The position numbers and the translations under genes are program-made. Below, in pieces: positions 41,663-53,108 of a DNA stretch of 64,000 nucleotides (position 1 is its first letter; the number at the start of each line of letters is the position of its first letter). Under the pieces are notes generated by a model, which had not been told where the DNA came from, searched no databases, and saw nothing but the letters and a program-made list of their open reading frames with translations. Source of the stretch: Hetaerina americana (taxonomy: Eukaryota; Arthropoda; Insecta; Odonata; Calopterygidae); contig JAKTNV010000063.1 of the NCBI GenBank assembly GCA_022747635.1, forward strand, positions 2,356,001-2,420,000. Direction: 5' to 3'.

Positions 41663-43535
41663 TATAGCAGCAAATTAGCTTAAAGGGCTGAGTAGTTGAC
41701 CGGTGTGCATTAGGCTCTGGTAACAAATCCAGATAGTAACTTTGGGAATCCGCAGCTGTAACCCCTCTCTATACTTGGTATATTATATACCGAAGGAATT
41801 ACGAGGTCGGCCTTCATTCTGTACCAATAATGCCAGATTTTTCTTAAGTTTCCTGAAGTTAGCTCTAGCATAGTGCCGAAGCATGCTGATAAATTACACA
41901 TAACCTTCTAGATCAATGAACATTGATGTAGTCATTGGACACACAACTAAGCAATTAAGGATGAAGTTGGTCCACGGGTATTGGTTATGTTTACTTTGTA
42001 AGGAGAGACTCATAGAAAGAAAGGCATAAAAGTCACTTTAGATGAAAATTGTTTTATTTAGAAAAGAAAAATTTTTTTTCGTTCTTTGTGCATTTTACCT
42101 TGAATTTGTGATCATTTCTCTCTACAAAATTTGGATTTTCATCCTCTTTCCTTAGTTCTGCCAAACTATTTATATGTATAACACCAAAACCAAACTGTAT
42201 AACTGTGCTGATGGGAGCTATGATGATAGGGATGTCCACCATAAAAATACCTTTCTTCAAATATGAAATATAACGCCAATAGTTTTGAAACTGCCCAAAT
42301 CGTAATTTCAATCCTGGAAATGTTGAGCGAATATTGAATTCTTGAGAGCCGGAATTACGCTCCGTGGGTCCTGATAAAGTTCCGAAGGTCGGATGTAATT
42401 AAAACAGAGCTACTTCGTCGACTACGTGAAAGAAGCTTACGTATTTTGCCGAGTTTCAGCTAAGATTTATGCTGTTATCTCCATTCAAAATGTCTGGAAA
42501 AGTGCATTAACATTGCTTTGTCCCATGTTATGACAACCTTCGACTATGAAAAGGCCATGACAAAAATTTGATCGCGGTGCCCGTTGACATAAAAACAACG
42601 CAACAAATGGCCCGAGGTTTTGACTGGAAACGACAAAGAGCAGTACCAGAACGTTATATTACTGCTCGTGGGAACCACTTAAATGTACATGCAAATCTAA
42701 TGGAATGGTCGCATTAAAAATAACTATAAAAACGGGATTTATTAACATTCCCGTCCATCAAATTTACAAAATTTCGTTTCAAATGACGGATACAATCGCA
42801 GTTTAGTTTAGGTCATGAGGGTGCATTTAGTTAACGTTTATTTCATTTATTTAATGAATTTATCTGAAAATAGAACCAGATAATGCAGCAGTAACTTACC
42901 AATTTGTAACATGTAAAAACATACGAGTAAAGGCGCATACATGAAAAAATCAACAAATTTTAACAATTAACAACAAAAATAACAAAAAGAGGTAATTGTC
43001 TTTTATAACCATAGAGAGATGGGCAAGAGCGAGGTGGATAAATGTATTGGATGGAAGGACAAAAAAATTAATGGCATCATTTAGCGAGTTCAGTAGAGAG
43101 AGAGAGAAAAGGAGATGGAAGGAAGGAGAGCGTTTAATCAGTAACAATCTGGCAGTGTGATTGTGCACGGGTAGGTAGGGGAGATACTCTGAAGTTGACA
43201 AGGTAGAGCAGTTCGGGGCAGTCAGTGAGAGAGTTGATAGTGTTATAAATGAATTGAAATCAGATTTTACCATTTGGATGGGAAGGTATTCATGTTATTT
43301 ACAATTCATTGTCAAGAGAGTACATTTCAGTTAAATAGTTAGATTATTAAAGCCGCGATGCATGTTCTAGATGAAGGATGACTTCAGCAATCTGATCAAA
43401 GCGATGGTAATTACGAGAGCTCACACTCGTACAGTTAGGACCTCTGTCTCAAAAAAAGCAAAACGCTTTGATAAAGGTGACTTTGAAGGAAAGCTACATA
43501 ACCCGAAATGATGTCGACATATACATATACTCGTA

Positions 43536-43536
<1 letters not shown>
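41663..43536. other. Spacer, nothing supported
   Basis: AT-rich. Minus ORFs at 42054-42311 and 42950-43273 are unrecognised, and the second is a shadow of a GA-rich strand. Confidence 0.4.

Positions 43537-43593
<57 letters not shown>
43537..43593. repeat. (TA)n microsatellite
   Basis: Pure TA run adjoining the left arm of the Penelope copy. Confidence 0.95.
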
Positions 43594-43594
<1 letters not shown>

Positions 43595-44232
43595 CGATTG
43601 TACGGAAAAACTCACACGAGCGGCACAATAATGGGCTGACACAATATAACACAAAAAGAATAGAATAGCAACATTTAAAAGGACACTCACACGGTAAATT
43701 GTTCGAGCTTTCGGCCCTCTCAAAAAAGCCTCTCAGAAAACATTATTTATCTTTTGTCTTGCAAACATTGCACTTCCTTTTACATAGGCGAATGCATTAC
43801 CCCCTTATCCATTCGAATGAATAATCACCGGTACTCCTGCAATTCTGCCTCACTCTCTTCTCTTCCTATCCCTTCACACGCCAATTCCCACCTTTCATTC
43901 GACCAATGTTTTGCTCTTAGCATCCTAGAATCCCTACCTGATTCAGCCACCAATATAGAGGTGAGAACTCGTGAATCCGCCTACATATTAGCTTTCCGTT
44001 CTTTCAAAATTCCCACCCTTAACCGCCATATTTAATTTCCCTCCCAGCATTCCCTCCACACCTCCCCTCCCCGCCCATTCCCCTTACCTCTCTCCGCAGC
44101 AACAGCATATTTTCAGTCTCGCTTGAAGAAGGCGTCTGAGAGGGCCGAAAGCTCGAACAATTTACCGTGTGAGTGTCATTTTAAATGTTGCTATTCTATT
44201 CTTTTTGTGTTATATTGTGTCAGCCCATTATA
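43594..44232 (+). mobile_element. Penelope-like element, family C, short copy between inverted terminal repeats
   Basis: Arms at 43622-43727 and 44127-44232 are inverted and almost identical over ~105 bp (AGAGGGCCGAAAGCTCGAAC, TTTACCGTGTGAGTGTC, ATGTTGCTATTCTATTC, TTGTGTCAGCCCATTAT). Between them is only the GIY-YIG coding part and a C-rich 3' region. Both outer sides run into TA microsatellites. Confidence 0.8.
43739..44035 (+). pseudogene. GIY-YIG endonuclease domain, Penelope family C
   Basis: The frame enters without a start as NIIYLLSCKHCTSFYIGECI, the GIY-YIG pair with CxxC between the triplets. It continues RMNNHRYSC, SFDQCFALSILESLPDSATN and RTRESAYILAFRS, and ends at TAA 44033-44035 after LNRHI. 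The domain is uninterrupted, but the RT and linker are absent. It is the cleaner paralogue of the decayed domain at 1.7-2.0 kb, where YIG has become YNG. Confidence 0.75.
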
Positions 44233-44306
44233 TGTATATATATATATATATGTATGTGTATGTATATATGTAAGAATGTGTGTGTGCATATATGTGTGTG
44301 TGTATA

Positions 44307-44377
<71 letters not shown>
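44233..44377. repeat. TA/TG microsatellite
   Basis: Compound TATG/TGTG/TA tract ending in a long pure TA run. Tyr/Ile-rich ORFs across it are artefacts. Confidence 0.95.
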
Positions 44378-44380
<3 letters not shown>

Positions 44381-44480
44381 AACGGCACAATAGAACACAA
44401 ATAAAACTCACATTGTAAGTTATTTAAGCTTTCAGCCTCCTCCGAGGCCTTCTTCAATTAAGACTTACTTGAAGAAGGCC
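44378..44480 (-). repeat. Solo Penelope terminal-repeat relative
   Basis: On the minus strand CTTGAAGAAGGCCTCGGAGG, GCTGAAAGCTTAAATAAC and a TGTGAGTTTTATTTGTG end parallel the family C arm at 44127-44232, but with many differences. It is a separate subfamily next to the same microsatellite. Confidence 0.6.
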
Positions 44481-46438
44481 TTAGTTACTTACTTAGAGTC
44501 TTACTGTACAGCAACAAAAGCTGCAACGCAACGCCAAATATAGAAGCATTTTCAACGGCCGTAATCATAGAAGCTATTACTAGGCACCGATGATATTCGG
44601 CATCGTCCTATAGAGATCAGTCACATGAAGAAATCATGGGGTCTGGAGGGTAATTAAACTTTGCAAGTGAGCCTAACCTGTTTTCAATAAATTCCTCACT
44701 GTCCTAAAATTATTTTCTTCAGTTGATTTGGAGCGTGAAAAATCATCAAGGCAGCAAAGGAATCATCTTGAAAGAGAGAAATAAGTTCATAGAATAAATC
44801 ACAAATCCTCTCAAATCAATCGGAAAAGGGAATCTCAGGCTCCCGCCAATGGCAACGCGTTTCATATTTGATGACCTCCGGGACGGTGGTGATTACCCTC
44901 TAGGAAATTAGCGAGCTATTTGTCCAGACCCTCCGCGTGAAGACCTGTCGTAACTCGAACTATTCCACATCCTCCTGCGCCGTAAAGGAGCCTACTGAGC
45001 GTACTTTAATGCCCTTTGATCAATGACCGTCGGAAGCCGAACGACATGGAACCTTCTTCCTTGCGAGAGTTGAATTCTGGCACATCAGACTCCTGAAACA
45101 CCTTCCCCGGATTAGACGTCATCCAAATGAATTGAATGTTACACCTGTTTCATTTTGTGTCCCAAATATTCAATGCTTATGGTTCTTAACGCATCTTAAC
45201 ATTCACATCTTTTTGAGAATGTCATTACCTTAGTTTTCTAATGATTAATTGACATTATATTGCTATCACTTCGATTCGTGGTCATGTACTTCATCTTGGA
45301 ATATTTATTGGTATTTCTTCATTCGAATCATTCACAGTATTTTATTTTTTATACTATAAATCATATAATATACGTATGTACTGTAAAAGATATGACATAC
45401 GACCGTCTTAGATTTTCCAAATATTTTTTATAAAAAAATGAGCATTGAAAAACTCACTTATTTTAATATGGTGAAATTTATTTACATTATGCAAAAGACA
45501 GGCCTTTATCTACTCTAATATCTACTATTCTCAAGTTCCTAATTGGTGGAGTATTACATTAACAACTACCAATCGAGAGCTGCTTTCGGCGAAATGGACA
45601 AAATTATGAAACTCCAAGAACTCCATCGAAACTTTTGGACATTGACGCCAAAAATGTAACGCATTAGCGCAAGGGATGAATAAATGTTTATTCTTTCCTA
45701 GTCGTTTTTGGCATTCCGAAGCGACAACCAAAGGAGACATAGGCAAAAAATTTTCCCTTTTCACAAAGTACATCTCTCTCTAGCTGTTTCTCAGCAGTAG
45801 GCGAGCTCTTCCCCGCGAACTTTGCTTTTTCCCTCCTCTCACGCCCGGTTTCCTGCGGGTGCGACGCCCCTCCCTTCTGCTCATCCCCCGCACCACCCCA
45901 ATTCATCCGCGCACCCACCCTCCCGCACCATTCCGCTTGTCCTCCCCTCGTTACCGGAGCTAATCCCTTTCTAACTTTCGACGCCGTCCCTCCGCAGCCT
46001 CCTCAAATAAACCGAGGATTAAGGAGCTGGGATGGGGGAGATGACACGGAGGGAGGCTTTTGACGACGGGTGATTGGGGGGGGGGTGTTAGGGAGCTTGT
46101 AAGGGGAGCGGGGGACGGAGAGAGACGGAGATGAGGTCGTCGTCGAAGGCAATGGGAAGAGAGTGGAGGTACGAAGCTTTGATGGATAGAGTGATGAAAA
46201 TGATTCAGAATTTACTGATGCAGGGTTGCGTCAAGTGAAAAACTTCACCCATTAGTTTCCGTCCATAAATTACGTCACGCTCGCTTTACGATATTACACA
46301 CTCCAAACTCTTCTCTTTTTTTTCACGGATCATTACGTGACGCCATTCATTCTTTTCCTCGCTCTGCATTAAGGCAGCAGCAGAAAGGAAATATGACGCG
46401 GCGAGAGTTGAGATCATTAGACCGCATTCGAAGACACC
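44481..46438. other. Spacer with GC-rich block, no gene supported
   Basis: 45790-46130 is GC-rich: the plus strand is C-rich at first, then G-rich. Minus ORFs at 45531-45918 overlap in two frames and are unrecognised. The rest is AT-rich. Confidence 0.4.
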
Positions 46439-46515
46439 ATCAAGTAAGTTCACCTTCGGACAACAAAACGCCCACGCTCCTGGGAAGGTTTGAACCAACG
46501 ACCCTTGTCATAGTC
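46439..46515 (-). repeat. tRNA-derived SINE-like fragment
   Basis: On the minus strand GTCGTTGGTTCAAACC supplies a B-box-like motif, and CCCAGGAGCGTGGGCGTTTT with a TGTTGTCC end follows, similar in order to the SINE-like fragment at 11.4-11.5 kb. Confidence 0.4.
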
Positions 46516-49500
46516 CCGTAAAGTGATCCATTAAATTAACCCAATGCTTTCAGTTTTTCCTTAAACGAATGTGTTTACTATGCCTATGAACTTTAGTTTC
46601 TTGTTAAGAGTGACTGACCGAAAAATTTTATGAGGTAAATATAACTTGGTTAATATTTCCAATTGAGAAAATTTAATTTTATAGTCGTTATATCAACATG
46701 AAAATGGGGTGAAATTGCATTTGATTTAAAAAAGAAACTGCAAAAGGGAATTATAAACTGAAAATTACTATTATCCTCTCTATAGGCATTTTGAGGTTTT
46801 ATTTTGTAAGTTTGTTCTCTTAGATACTCCAAAATACGAGTGCATGATATTTTTAGAATCGATTTAATATGGATACTTATGATAAGATAACCAGAATCTT
46901 ATAAGTTAACTCAAAACTAAAATTTAATCTATAAATCTAAGGGGCGACGGATGGGAAGGAAGAAAGAGAAAGATCAGGTTTAGCTTCACAGAAAACCTAT
47001 TTGAGGTCGTTACTGCAAGAAACTACATTCAAGGGGGACATGTGATTAACGTCATGAGAAATAGAATGAACAGGTACGCGCAGTTGAATATCCTAAGATA
47101 GTTAATTGATGCGATGAAATGATATTTTAAATACTAACTTCTCTAGGTTTTTCCTTATCAAAACCTTATAAACCTAATATCGCTCTAATTCATGGAGATT
47201 AGTCGTATAGTAGTATTTATTCTGAGCGAAATAGAATTAAAAAACATAAGATGTTGAGTTCTAAGGACTTGGGCTAATGCCACTGTCCGCAAATATTCAA
47301 CTTTTTCCCCAACATTAGGGGGCAATAATTCCGTGAATTTCTGAAACACTTCATCTTTAATTATCAATTCTTTAATATCACTTACCGCGTGACTTATTTT
47401 TATGACAAACCAGGATCTCCAATGGTAACGGATGTTGTTATACTTCCTATAAGGCTGACCTAATCTTTTCTTAATAACTCGCTATTTTATCTTGCGTAAT
47501 TGTATAAAAAAATCACATTTCAAAATTTGTACAGTTAGCAATTATTTTCTAATTTATAGGAAAATTAGTAAAAAAAGTCTGAAGATAGTTATTGTCTCTT
47601 AAATATCTTCGATTCCTTAATCTTTCACTATCTCCGGCATTTAAATTTCAATGTTGGTTGATGTCAGACCTCCACACTTCCATTCATATTACTAACTCCC
47701 TTGCATCTGTATAGCTCTTCTGTCCAAACTCCGTGAACATGTCTACTTTGGAAACAAATCCCACCACCCATCCTTCCTATTGGCGCCTTTTCTTCACTTA
47801 AGTTTCCAACTAATTCGTTTAGTCTCAAGGTTTTCTTATTGCATCTAGTTTCTACTCTTCCTTATACTACTTACTTATACTATCCAGTTCCTTCATCATC
47901 AACATCTTCTGTACGCTCCTTCATTTTCATCTACGGCATCTTTCCTGCTCTATCACAACCAACTGTTTTGATAGCTTCTGTTCTTCCCTGAGCTGTCTTT
48001 CCAATGTTCCACGTTGCTGATCCATTATGTACCATAGCACACGTGAGTGATTTCACATATCCCTTCCTTGCTTTTCAATCTAACTTTCCTGACAATATTG
48101 GGTGCGTTTAAAACGTCTTCTTAGCTTGAGCTATTGTGAGGTTGACGCCCGCAGAGGCACGTACGTCATACGGCCTCTGTGATCGGTAAAAGATTCCAAC
48201 TTTTAATTTGCTAACTTCTAGAGCGTTCTTGCTTAATTATCCTTATTACTCTTATGTGAAAAAAACTCCATTAGTATTATATAAACATTTTTGTTAATGT
48301 TTTCCAAATTTTAATCTGTCAGTTTTAGTCAACGTCGATTTGTTATGACTTGACGTTTCTGCCGACGGCGTACTATCGTATGATGTAATGATGTCCTACT
48401 ATTCAAAGGTGGCCATACATGTAATTTTTTATTTCATTTTGATTTCCATATTGTCGTTCTGTATTCAATCAAATAAATGTCAACAAGCACATATTTAGGC
48501 AAATGTTAAACACAAAAGGTCGGTTCCAAAAGAAAGTAGAATGAATCTGGGGAAAAAATATTGCAGATCGAGGTACATATTGCTAAAATTCTTCATGAGA
48601 GCACCCTTATGTATCGATACACCAATGCCAATGCCTCTGCCAGTAGTGGCTTTATGCTTCCTGTAAAGGCATCAACAGGACCCTCATTCAGGCACCTCAT
48701 CATTGCCTTTTTGACATAATCTAGTGGTCCAAAATGATACTCAAATGGATTATACTTGGGTCGTATACAAAGACCCATGTCTTTTCACAAAAATATCACA
48801 AAGACCCTATACACCTATACTTCAGAGTTTTAGAAAGATCACAGTCGATGAAAGAGAAGGAACCTAAAATCGCATTAACACCTCTTAACTCACTCTTTTG
48901 CTCCACAAAATGCACCAGACATAAAGTTTATCAGTTATAAAATTTTTCTTTCATGAAATACGAGGAGACTCGTAAAGGAAGCCAATGGCAGACTTTGTCG
49001 GTATTTAGCAAACATTTCTAAAAGAAGCACACCTGCTTTAAATAAATGAAAAGTTTTCACACTGACTGATAAAGTTTTATAAAAAAATGGGAAAATATTA
49101 ACTAGTTGAAATATGCACCAAAATTTCTTCGCGCTTAAAATTACTGTCCGTGTGTTCATGTGGCTCCGAAATTACAACTTTTCTGATATGCACTACTTTG
49201 TGGCATTATCTTTAAAATACTAACATTGTGTTCTTAAGATTGAAACATTTTAAAAGGTCATGGGATCAATAGTGGACTTAATAATAACAATATTGAAGGG
49301 AAATATGAATTTTGTTCTGAATATGCAAGTTTATTGACGTTCACTATTTGCAGTGGATAATCAGCAAATGATATGAATAACAAAAACAAATTGAAATAAT
49401 ATGGGCTAAAGTAATTTATGGGACCACACAATAAGAACTAAATTTGATATTGCACTAAAGTAATTTCGAGAAAAAATGAAATATCCTAGAAATTGAAGAA

Positions 49501-50136
49501 ATTCCCTGAGAGTTAAAAAACATGATGGAAAAAAGTCCCAAAAAGATTTTGCAATTTGTTCCGTCCCATTTTTGATAATATTAATTAATTTTGAACTTAG
49601 AGAGGAGTTTAATTATTTTTATGAACAATAAAAATATGACGAGTTATTGCAATAATTCATGAATTAGGATTAGTGCCTAAGTATGCAAAATATTTATAAA
49701 AAAATCCAAAGGAATACATAAGAATTCTTCAGGAATAAGTAAATTCTCTTTTGGAATAAATTCAGCATAACAGAAATCATTCGAGCATTGACCATTGACG
49801 TTTTTTGTAGCGGAGAGAACGAAAAGTGTTCCGCCGAATTTTGTTCCCTTCATTAACTCGGACGGATTGGAAAGAGTTGAAGGTAAATAATACCTTAAAA
49901 AGAAGAACACTTTAAAGAAAAAGTGTACTTTAAACATGAATGGAAATAACCAAGGTAAAAGAAAGATTTAAAAATTGTATCGGGATCAGATTCCAGTGGA
50001 TAATTATGTCAACATCAGTGAAAAGACAGCATGAGGTATTCTTAAATGATCATTATTAATTTTATTTAAAAGGCAAAACTTAATTAAAAAAAAATAAATT
50101 TAGGGTTTCGTGCAAAAGTAGGAACAATTAGCATTT
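46516..50136. other. AT-rich spacer, nothing supported
   Basis: Only short ORFs (60-86 codons), none recognised. 47.64-48.1 kb is pyrimidine-rich without a clear element. Confidence 0.45.
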
Positions 50137-50138
50137 TA

Positions 50139-51334
50139 CGAGGTCCGTTCAAAAACTTCCCGAACATTTTTGCTACAAAGAAATGCTTTACTAACAAATT
50201 ATTGGTCAGAGTCCATCATCTGAAATGCTCATAAGCTCCTCCGTCGAATTTTCCTCTACCTTCGGAATCGTGGCAAATATTTTTCCTTTGAGCGGGGTTT
50301 GTAGTTTGGGTAACAGAAAAGTGTCACATGGGACCAAATCTGGTGAGCAGGGTGGGTGAAGAGGCACAGCCAAAAACAAGACTGCTGCTATAATAGCTAA
50401 CGAATTCTGAGATACGAATGAGCCGTTGTCGGGTTGAAAAAAACCACTCGGCACACCTCCAAAGTTCAGGCAGTTTTTGCCTGATTCTTTCTCTTAGGCA
50501 TTTAATAACTCCCAGGCAGTACTAATGTTGACTAACTGACCTTTAGGTAGGTGTTTGTGATACACGACCCTCTTTGCATCCGAAAAAACCGTCAACATCA
50601 CCTTGACATTCGAGTGTATTTGTCGAGCTTTTAATGAGCGGAGGATTTTATCACGAATCCATTGTGAAGATTGCACTTTTGTTTCGATGACATATCCATA
50701 AACTCATGACTCCATATCTATTATGGTCCTGGACAAGAAGGTTTATTCCTCTTCAGCTTGGTCAAACAATTCCTGACAGACTTTAAATCGATATTGTTTC
50801 TTGTCTGCTTTTATCAGGCGACGCCCAAATTCTAAGCATCCTCAATTTTTCTGTCAATATTTTATAGTACTAATCAATCGAAATGCCACACTCTTCTGTA
50901 AGTTTTCTGACGGTGAAACGTTGAACGTGATCGTACAAAATTTTGATCCTGGGGTTATTAGTCGACTTTGATGGTCTTTCACTGATTTTGACACCCTTTT
51001 TGGATCGGGTGGACCACACGTACGTTTCATAGCATCCTTATCACAAGCCTTGGAAATCATTTAACTCAACAATTTGCGAGAAGGATTTGCAGAGTTTCAT
51101 AGAAAAACGCTGCTTTTTCAAAGAGCTCATTTCCGGGGATCCGATTTTTCGTCGCAGTCCACAAACACCCCTTCAAATAAACGGCAGTAACTAATCAACG
51201 AAACAAGATATCAACAAAGGGGTTAAAGTTAGTTATTTGGAAAGTTTTATAAAATAAAAAACTTTTAATTGAATAAAATTGAAAAAAAAACGTTTTACCT
51301 TAAAAAAGTCCTGGAACCTTTTGAACTGGTAACG
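50139..51334 (-). mobile_element. Mariner element, decayed, 1196 bp
   Basis: The left end CGAGGTCCGTTCAAAAACTT (50139-50158) is matched in inverse by the right end (51334 downward: CGTTACCAGTTCAAAAGGTT), with TA at 50137-50138 and 51335-51336. It contains a mariner transposase on the minus strand. Confidence 0.8.
50206..51060 (-). pseudogene. Mariner transposase relic (DD34D) with stops and shifts
   Basis: From the right, frames show HTH-like RFTVRKLTEECGISID (about 50940-50880), SNVKVMLTVFSDAKRVVYHK (about 50620-50560), KGQLVNISTAWELLNA, WFFQPDNGSF with the second aspartate, and SPDLVPCDTFLLPKLQTPLK with the third, 34 residues apart. It ends KVEENSTEELMSI and TGA near 50206. The first catalytic aspartate could not be placed. 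PDN replaces the usual HDN. No activity expected. Confidence 0.8.
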
Positions 51335-52460
51335 TAATCTAATAATAAGTTTTTTCTAAGCACGCGTGGTGAGTCTTAATTCGGCTACCCTTAATATTCT
51401 AATCTAATGGTTTCAATGGCCTGTAGAAAGAGATGTTTAACAATTCCCAGAACTTTAATTAATTGCATATATATATATATATATATATAAGCTATGGGTA
51501 ATTCAGATATTAGCACCTATTCTCATTGTGTTTTTCCTCCCTCACAATACCATGGAGATCGGTGTGATACATTGCCGAAATACATCAGATCATGATAGTA
51601 TATAGGACGCCCATGCTAACAATGTTAATGTGAATTGCATCTAACCTCAATCCTAGGTTGGTTTATTGTTCACTCTCATTGTGTAATGCCCCGGCACTGA
51701 TTTAAAATTGAGAGGCATATTTAAAATTTCCTCGAAATTTTCAAGTGTCACTACATAGGCTTATGTGATAGAGCACACGTTAAGGTGTGCCTTGCATTTA
51801 TTGACTTGTCACATATCCTCCAGATGTATAAGTGACTTGATTTTTAGCTGTTTCTTCGGACAGTAATACATTTGGCATGATTCCTGAGTATTTTTCACGT
51901 GTGCCTTAAATTCTCGGTGAAGTATCTCCTTTCCCAAAGGACTACTATCGTATATTTCTAAAAAAGAGTATGTTTATGGAGCGGTTAGCCTGGGATAAGA
52001 AAAATAATTAAACTATATCATTAAAAAGGGATTAAGTTCGATACTGGGGAGAAAAATATTTCAAATTACAGAAAGGTAATTCAAGGCAACAGTTTCAGAG
52101 TGTAAGAATCATTCGCCTTGATCGGGATCCCGTGATTTTTACACTCTGATATTGTTGCAATGAAATGCATATTAGTAGATGATTCCGCTAAAAGTTGCTG
52201 TTACGGCATCTCCGGCAGTTTCTTGGAATTTAGAAAAGTAATATGAAATTTAAAGGAGAATTGAATTTGATAAATAAAAAAATATTGCAAAAACTGACAA
52301 TTTAGATTTAGAAATGTATCACTATGATCAAAACGATTCACATGGTAGAATATCAGTGAATTTATTTTAAATATTAATAGATTGAATCAGGTCGTTATCA
52401 TGATGAAAAGAGTTTGAGAAATGAATGTGTTTAATTTTAGAAATTTAACAAAAATGACGG
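51335..52460. other. AT-rich spacer, nothing supported
   Basis: A short (TA) run at 51466-51489. No coding seen. Confidence 0.45.
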
Positions 52461-52643
52461 TAATGAAATTAAGAATACAAAGTAACTTTCCACTGTCCTT
52501 TATTAGCGTACAACCGGTTTCAACGCTCAAGCGTCATCATCAGGTACTGATGTTGAGTACCTGATGATGACGCTTGAGCGTTGAAACCGGTTGTACGCTA
52601 ATTAAGGACAGTGGAAAGTTACTTTGTATTCTTAATTTCATTA
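52461..52643. repeat. 183-nt near-perfect palindrome with hammerhead-like core
   Basis: Two 88-nt arms (52461-52548 and 52556-52643) are inverse copies with one mismatch (position 52501 against 52603) around a 7-nt centre. Each arm carries CTGATGATGACGCTTGAGCG followed by TTGAAACCGGTTGTACGC, so both strands can express the motif. No protein coding. It looks like two terminal repeats of a Penelope-like or related element joined in inverse. Confidence 0.9.
52561..52595 (+). ncRNA. Hammerhead-ribozyme-like motif in the palindrome arm
   Basis: CUGAUGA (52561-52567), stem II ACGC/GCGU with UUGA loop (52570-52581), GAAA (52583-52586), then the self-complementary CCGG and UU, with GUAC following. 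GUAC directly before CUGAUGA (52557-52560) could pair with GUAC at 52593-52596 as stem I. Stem III would be only two pairs, as in known minimal or dimeric hammerheads. One extra base lies before stem II. A mirror copy sits on the minus strand. Confidence 0.5.
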
Positions 52644-53034
52644 AAATGAATTTCCACAAGGTTGAGCCAGGAACAATTGAATATTTAAAAAATGACGGTA
52701 TTAGGGATTACATGCATTTACGTTTTTGTCAAGTTCATGCGGTTCAATAAAGGGTTATAAGGATTTTATTTCGTGCTAAATGCTAGAACAATAATATGTA
52801 GGTATTTCCGACTCTCCTTTTTTGAATTTCCTCATCAATATTGGGTGAATGAGGAGATACGTCCATTTCGTTTTATAATTACTAGTAATGGAAGCCGACA
52901 AATATAAACATTAAGTTTGCTTTGAGTTACAGTGATATCAAATTTTCATTCTTCCATATAATTTTTTATACAGTAAAAGAACTGCGAGAGATACCACAAT
53001 TAATTCGACGGAGTCGTCCATCCAGAAATTCAAA

Positions 53035-53108
53035 ATTAACCTACTGAGCGTTAATAAGAACTCGGCAGTAAATATAGGAGATCTGGGTTCGAGTTCCCAA
53101 TGAAGTAA
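53035..53108 (+). repeat. Possible tRNA-derived relic
   Basis: CTACTGAGCGTTAATAAG resembles an A box and D arm. GATCTGGGTTCGAGTTCCCA resembles a T-arm and B box about 40 nt further on. The T loop has an extra base and no acceptor stem is evident, so a functional tRNA is unlikely. Confidence 0.3.

Noticed and set aside
44185..44418. Membrane protein suggested by hydrophobic translation
   Set aside because: The hydrophobicity comes only from the TA/TG repeat.
53035..53108. Functional tRNA gene
   Set aside because: T loop has an extra base and no acceptor stem pairs; kept only as a weak relic.
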